A stretch of DNA of 10,229 nucleotides from an uncultured Flavobacteriales bacterium (GTDB taxonomy: Bacteria; Bacteroidota; Bacteroidia; Flavobacteriales_D; Parvicellaceae), in assembly GCA_938084875.1 (NCBI GenBank), contig CALKFX010000127.1, positions 1 to 10,229 of the forward strand, read 5' to 3'. This document shows, one piece after another, positions 6,515 to 10,229 of the stretch (within the stretch, counting starts at the first letter, position 1; every line of letters starts with the position of its first letter). A program made the translations under genes and the position numbers. Under the pieces are notes generated by a model that saw only the letters and a list, made by a program, of their open reading frames with translations, was not told the DNA's origin and did no database searches.

Positions 6515-8755
6515 TTACTGACCTAATAAGTCGCGAGCTTCTTTAGATGTAATAATATTGTTTTTGAATTCTCCAACAACAAAACAGTCTATTAATCCAT
6601 TTGCAACTAATTTTTTTCTGAATTTTAATGCATTGGAATAATCCATGAAGTCGCCCATGTAATACTTAGTATAACCTTGACCAGCATTGGTTATAGCCTT
6701 TACATTCCCTAATTTTTTAAAGTTATCTAGTATATCATCTGGCACTTTTTCTTTAAAGGCTCCTACTTGAATCTTAAAACGAACCATTTCAGAGTTTATT
6801 GGATTTTCAGAGGGAGTGGAAGATAATTCAAGATTTTCAGAAAAGTCTTTCTTAACTTCAAAGCCAGCTTCTTTTAAAGTTATTCTTTTACCATTTTGGA
6901 ATGCAACAATAAAAGCATCGTTATAACCTGTAAGAGTTAGATCAACTTTATGAGATGCAGCTTTGGACTTATCTGTGTATGACCCTGAGAAAAACCTGTA
7001 AAGACCGTCATCTCCTTTTATACCAACTACATTAGGAATATCTTTAAAGATGGACTTTTTAATTTTCCTGTTAAAAGCCCCTATTTGAACTCTAAAAGTT
7101 GGCGAATTATCGTTGGGTTCGATTACTGGAACAAATTCACCTGAACTTTTATTTTTAGTTGAATTATTCGCCGTAGATACAGGTGTGTTCATTATTTGAT
7201 CTACTTCTTCTTTCTCTAAAGCAGTGATTTCATCATCTGATGAAATTTCAACAATTCCCTGAACGTTAACATTATTTTCTTCCAACTCCTTTATTTTGGC
7301 AGTTAATTCGTCTTGATCATACCCTCCTAGAACATACATAATAGAATCACCTGACTCCTTAACTTGAAAATCTCTATCCGCTAATTTCTCCCAAAGTTCT
7401 TCAGAAGAAACCCCCTTGACATCTGAGCCAATTACTATAAATAATTCTTTTTCTTGCTTTTCAACTGGTTTTTCTACAGAGTTAGCGTTAATTATTTCAT
7501 CAATTGTCAACTTGGATCTAATTGGTCCTGCATAAGATATATTATAAATAGTATCCCACTCTGAAAACTCCCCAGTAGAATCTCTATATTTTCTGTAAGC
7601 CAGCATAAAGTCGTCTTCAGTCATGGTAACTCCATCGTCATTTACAATAACACCTTCATAAGTAAGTAATTCCTTGTCTTTTGAATTAATTACACCATCA
7701 AAATCATCGTCTAATGGACATCCAAACTGGTCTACAGGAGTGTTTGGAGGAGTTTTGGCACAAAAATCAATATGATCCACTACACTATCTCCATCCGAAT
7801 CTATAGTGTCTTGTAAAAGTAAATTCATTGATATTTCATCCATTAAAGGGTCAAGGGGTGGTTCTTCTTTTTTTGCATTGAAGTCGTAAGCAACAGCAAT
7901 ATGAGTAAAGAGTAAATTGTCTTTCCCAAAACCTAATGGGAAATTTCCAGAGTTATTAATCCCATCCATATAATCAGTTGAAGTAAAATGAATTGCACTA
8001 CCTACTCTAAATTTAATTTTATTTCCTATGTGTACATGGGCTCCAATTTCTAATGGCAAACCAAGTGCATATTTATTTTTTGGTTGATCGTCAGAAAAAA
8101 TACTCACATCACTATCGTAAGCGTTGGATGCATCATTTGGATCTGTATCCACTTCAGAATTATATTCAATAGATTCTATTCCTAAATGTATGTACGGCTC
8201 TACAATATGTCCTTTTTTAAGTAATTGGTTAAAATTATAATTGAAAGTAATTCCACCTGATTTTACAGAGGAACGAAATAAAAGACCATTTGGAGTTGGG
8301 TGTAATGGGCTTTCTGCAGTTTGGTTTACACTTGTACTTCCAAGCATTGCATAGAATGCAACATCTAAATAATCGTTGATAGGATTTACTAATCTAAGTG
8401 TGTATGAAAAGCCTCCTTGAAAAGGAGCCCTATTAATTCTATCTTTTCCAGGAATTGTGTCACCAATATCACCAAAAAAGGACAACGTTCCTATACCAAT
8501 AGATATAATTGGTTTATACAATTCTTCTTCATTGGAAACTGATTGAGATTTTTTGGTTTTTCTGGCATAATCTTCCCAATAATTTTTTTGTTTTAACTCC
8601 AAATTTCTTGGATTAATTAAACTTCTGTTATTGTTATTTAATTTAATAGTGTCTTTTGAATCAAGAATTACAGCAGAGGAATCTAATTTTTGAGCATTAA
8701 AATAGTTGCAAAAAAATAAAATACTTATAATAACTAATAAATGTTTTCTTTCCAT
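6515..8755 (-). CDS. secreted envelope protein: predicted beta-barrel, thrombospondin type 3 repeats and three SPOR domains
   Basis: A 746-residue protein beginning with a Sec signal peptide: basic ERKH, a hydrophobic run at residues 6-17, and cleavage likely just before Gln22. Residues about 82-295 show alternating-strand segments (SIGIGTLSFFGDIG, VEPYIHLGIESIEY, FRVGSAIHFTSTDY) like the OmpA-type barrels of Bacteroidota. A short Asp-rich thrombospondin-3-like block follows (DSDGDSVVDHIDFC at 319-332, DDDFDGVIN at 349-357), expected to bind calcium. Then come three SPOR-like modules at about 436-504, 552-622 and 657-730. The latter two show the classic FRVQIGAF and FKIQVGAF openings and YRFFSGSY/YYMGDF strands; the first is more divergent. 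SPOR domains bind glycan strands lacking stem peptides. The protein probably spans or sits at the outer membrane and contacts peptidoglycan. No known gene name is recognised. Domain calls are by eye; the barrel is the least certain part. Confidence 0.82.
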   Translation of the reverse strand: MERKHLLVIISILFFCNYFNAQKLDSSAVILDSKDTIKLNNNNRSLINPRNLELKQKNYWEDYARKTKKSQSVSNEEELYKPIISIGIGTLSFFGDIGDTIPGKDRINRAPFQGGFSYTLRLVNPINDYLDVAFYAMLGSTSVNQTAESPLHPTPNGLLFRSSVKSGGITFNYNFNQLLKKGHIVEPYIHLGIESIEYNSEVDTDPNDASNAYDSDVSIFSDDQPKNKYALGLPLEIGAHVHIGNKIKFRVGSAIHFTSTDYMDGINNSGNFPLGFGKDNLLFTHIAVAYDFNAKKEEPPLDPLMDEISMNLLLQDTIDSDGDSVVDHIDFCAKTPPNTPVDQFGCPLDDDFDGVINSKDKELLTYEGVIVNDDGVTMTEDDFMLAYRKYRDSTGEFSEWDTIYNISYAGPIRSKLTIDEIINANSVEKPVEKQEKELFIVIGSDVKGVSSEELWEKLADRDFQVKESGDSIMYVLGGYDQDELTAKIKELEENNVNVQGIVEISSDDEITALEKEEVDQIMNTPVSTANNSTKNKSSGEFVPVIEPNDNSPTFRVQIGAFNRKIKKSIFKDIPNVVGIKGDDGLYRFFSGSYTDKSKAASHKVDLTLTGYNDAFIVAFQNGKRITLKEAGFEVKKDFSENLELSSTPSENPINSEMVRFKIQVGAFKEKVPDDILDNFKKLGNVKAITNAGQGYTKYYMGDFMDYSNALKFRKKLVANGLIDCFVVGEFKNNIITSKEARDLLGQ

Positions 8756-8887
8756 AAAGCAAGCTCCTATACGTGAAATATTTACAATAGGTTACTCAAA
8801 TATACGTCATAATTAAATAGTTTATTATTAAAATAAAATTACACTCTAAAAAAGTAATGCTTATTTTTACAGAAATAAAAGAAATTA
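8756..8887. other. divergent intergenic region with a repeated heptamer
   Basis: This 132-bp AT-rich spacer separates the minus-strand SPOR gene from the plus-strand crotonase gene and should hold both promoters. The heptamer tatacgt occurs twice in the same orientation, at 8768-8774 and 8801-8807. The copies are 33 bp apart, near three helical turns, and the second overlaps the -7 candidate. No consensus promoter is seen for the plus-strand gene. Regulatory function is speculative. Confidence 0.3.
8797..8804 (-). promoter_or_regulatory. candidate -7 element for the SPOR protein gene
   Basis: Read on the minus strand this is TATATTTG, an exact TAnnTTTG match, placing a start of transcription about 35 nt before the ATG at 8755. 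No clear TTG/TTTG is seen at the proper distance upstream, so only half of the consensus is supported. Confidence 0.35.
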
Positions 8888-9655
8888 ATGGAGGATAATA
8901 ATGGATACGTTAGAATAAATGTAGATGAGAATGGGATTGGCACAATAGAATTTTATCACCCACAAAGCAATTCTCTTCCAGGTGAAGTTCTATCTAAAAT
9001 TGCCAAAACTATTACTGAAGCAAGTTCTAATGAAGAAATAAAAGTAATTGTTCTTAAATCCGGTGGTAATCGAACTTTTTGTGCTGGTGCAAGTTTTGAG
9101 GAGCTAATAAAAATTGAAAATATAAAATCTGGAATTGAATTTTTCTCTGGCTTTGCCAATATTATAAATGCATGCAGAAAATGTACAAAAATAATTATTG
9201 GAAGAGTGCAGGGAAAAGCAGTTGGAGGAGGTGTTGGAATTGCTAGTGCTGTTGATTACTGTTTTGCTACTAAACTTGCATCCATTAAATTAAGTGAATT
9301 GGCCTTGGGAATTGGCCCTTTTGTTGTTGGACCAGCTGTGGAAAGAAAAGTTGGGTTATCCGCCCTAAGCGCACTTGCAATTAATGCAGACAAATGGTTC
9401 GATGCAAATTGGGGTCTACAAAAGGGACTATATTCTGAAATATTTCAGGATAGTGAATCGATGGATAAAGCAATTTATCAATTAGCTTTTAAACTTTCTA
9501 AATCTCACCAAGAGGCTACTAAAAAATTAAAAAAAGTATTTTGGAAAGGAACAGAGGATTGGAACGAATTACTTTCCAAAAGAGCGAAAATATCAGGTGA
9601 ATTAATTCTTTCTGAGTTCTCTAAAAGCGCAATTAAAAAAATCCAAAATAAATAA
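8888..9655 (+). CDS. enoyl-CoA hydratase/isomerase (crotonase) family protein
   Basis: A complete 255-residue crotonase-fold enzyme, the usual length. The acyl-CoA-binding and oxyanion-hole segments are present: FCAGASFEEL (64-73) and GKAVGGGVGIASAVDYC (109-125). Of the two glutamates of classical enoyl-CoA hydratase, the second is kept (Glu137 in KLSELALGIGP). The first position is Gly117, in the GGGVGIA segment where hydratases usually have GGGCELA. This pattern is shared with LiuC-type methylglutaconyl-CoA hydratases and single-carboxylate isomerases, so the reaction is uncertain. Candidates are methylglutaconyl-CoA hydratase in leucine breakdown, or a PaaF/PaaG-like step in phenylacetate breakdown, the latter suggested only by the thiolase, PaaI and PaaY nearby. 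The start at 8888 is the only sensible in-frame ATG. It is followed 4 bp later by aroB and probably heads that transcript. Confidence 0.88.
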   Translation: MEDNNGYVRINVDENGIGTIEFYHPQSNSLPGEVLSKIAKTITEASSNEEIKVIVLKSGGNRTFCAGASFEELIKIENIKSGIEFFSGFANIINACRKCTKIIIGRVQGKAVGGGVGIASAVDYCFATKLASIKLSELALGIGPFVVGPAVERKVGLSALSALAINADKWFDANWGLQKGLYSEIFQDSESMDKAIYQLAFKLSKSHQEATKKLKKVFWKGTEDWNELLSKRAKISGELILSEFSKSAIKKIQNK

Positions 9656-9659
9656 ACCT

Positions 9660-10229
9660 GTGGAAATTTACCAAGGTACTATTAGGAGTTTCTTTCAAGA
9701 ATTCAAAAACATTTTCTCAGGAAAAAAAATTTATCTAATTGTTGATGAAAATACCTTTCAGCATATAAATTATTTGGAAGAAAATTTTTCAGTTACTTCT
9801 ACACATTTGAAATTAGAAAGCGGAGAAAAGAACAAAACTTTTAATAGTGTTTTAAAAATATGGGACTTTTTAAATTGTAATAATGTAAAAAGTTGCGACC
9901 TATTATTTATCCTTGGTGGAGGGATGCTCACCGACTTAGCAGGTTTTGCTGCATCCACTTACAAAAGAGGAATTGAATTTATTTATTTTCCAACCACATT
10001 ATTAGCAATGGCAGACGCTTCTATTGGTGGAAAAACAGGGTTTAATTACCAATTTTTAAAAAATAACATAGGTACTTTTACGCTTCCAAAAGCTGTTTTT
10101 TTGGATACTACTTTTTTAGCAACCCTACCTAAAACAGAATTAGATTCTGGAATTGCTGAAGTATATAAGCACAGTATAATTGGTGATGTTGATTTATGGA
10201 ACTACTTAAAAGTAAATTCGAAAGACCTA
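9660..10229 (+). CDS. aroB: 3-dehydroquinate synthase, N-terminal 190 residues (3' end outside window)
   Basis: Second enzyme of the shikimate pathway; converts DAHP to 3-dehydroquinate in the cytoplasm using NAD and a divalent metal. The frame is open to the window end. The NAD-binding glycine loop is GGGMLTDLAGF (residues 86-96), with Asp92. It is followed by STYKRGIEFIYFPTTLLAMA, DASIGGKTG (119-127, Lys125 in the active site) and SGIAEVYKH (163-171), with metal ligand Glu167 and active-site Lys170. The two histidine metal ligands would lie beyond the end. I choose GTG 9660 as start: it is 4 bp after the crotonase stop, no in-frame ATG precedes it back to the stop at 9603, and it gives a plausible though slightly short N-terminus. 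Close spacing indicates co-transcription with the crotonase gene. The family assignment is firm; the start is less so. Confidence 0.92.
   Translation, partial: MEIYQGTIRSFFQEFKNIFSGKKIYLIVDENTFQHINYLEENFSVTSTHLKLESGEKNKTFNSVLKIWDFLNCNNVKSCDLLFILGGGMLTDLAGFAASTYKRGIEFIYFPTTLLAMADASIGGKTGFNYQFLKNNIGTFTLPKAVFLDTTFLATLPKTELDSGIAEVYKHSIIGDVDLWNYLKVNSKDL

Noticed and set aside
8890..8901. GGAGG followed by ATG at 8901, looking like a textbook Shine-Dalgarno and start
   Set aside because: The ATG at 8901 is out of frame with the crotonase and meets a stop after five codons; the GGAGG lies inside the first codons of the real gene and is coincidental.
9770..9958. Minus-strand open frame inside aroB
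   Set aside because: It is antisense to the conserved NAD-binding region of aroB and has no features of its own.

Overview
The window looks like a piece of chromosome from an AT-rich member of the Bacteroidota, most likely a Flavobacteriales-type bacterium. This rests on three things seen in the sequence. There is a SusC/FecA-style TonB-dependent receptor barrel. The proteins carry Bacteroidota-flavoured signatures, such as the CTP synthase and 3-dehydroquinate synthase wording and the barrel/thrombospondin-3/SPOR envelope protein. Starts generally lack Shine-Dalgarno sequences, and -7 elements of the TAnnTTTG type occur. The taxon is an inference; no rRNA or marker tree is available.

Layout. 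Positions 1-1476 (+) are the C-terminal part of a TonB-dependent outer-membrane receptor cut by the window edge. A 70-bp spacer holding two back-to-back inverted repeats leads into pyrG (CTP synthase, 1547-3160, +), followed 7 bp later by a PaaI-type hotdog thioesterase (3168-3569, +). After 47 bp carrying a good TTG/TAnnTTTG promoter come a 3-oxoadipyl-CoA-type thiolase (3617-4825, +) and, 2 bp downstream, a PaaY-type hexapeptide-repeat protein (4828-5421, +). Converging on these from the minus strand are a cystathionine beta-synthase-like PLP enzyme without CBS domains (6419-5442) and, upstream of it, a large secreted envelope protein (8755-6515) combining a predicted beta-barrel, calcium-binding type repeats and three SPOR modules. 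A 132-bp divergent intergenic region separates it from a plus-strand crotonase-family gene (8888-9655), followed 4 bp later by aroB (3-dehydroquinate synthase, 9660 to beyond the window end).

How the genes fit together. PaaI, the thiolase, PaaY and possibly the crotonase are the kind of enzymes used around the aerobic phenylacetyl-CoA pathway. The thiolase does the beta-ketothiolase steps, the crotonase could do a hydration or isomerisation, and PaaI and PaaY are thioesterases that release CoA from dead-end intermediates. The ring-epoxidase genes (paaABCDE), paaK and paaZ are not in this window, so the pathway itself is inferred only from these satellites. pyrG and aroB are housekeeping biosynthetic genes. 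The beta-synthase belongs to sulfur amino-acid metabolism.

No RNA genes, insertion sequences, CRISPR arrays or phage genes were seen. No gene-free stretch exceeds 132 bp. I did not find convincing evidence of an undescribed system. The most unusual items are the barrel-TSP3-triple-SPOR protein, the pyrG leader repeats, and the scattered placement of phenylacetate-type genes among housekeeping genes.
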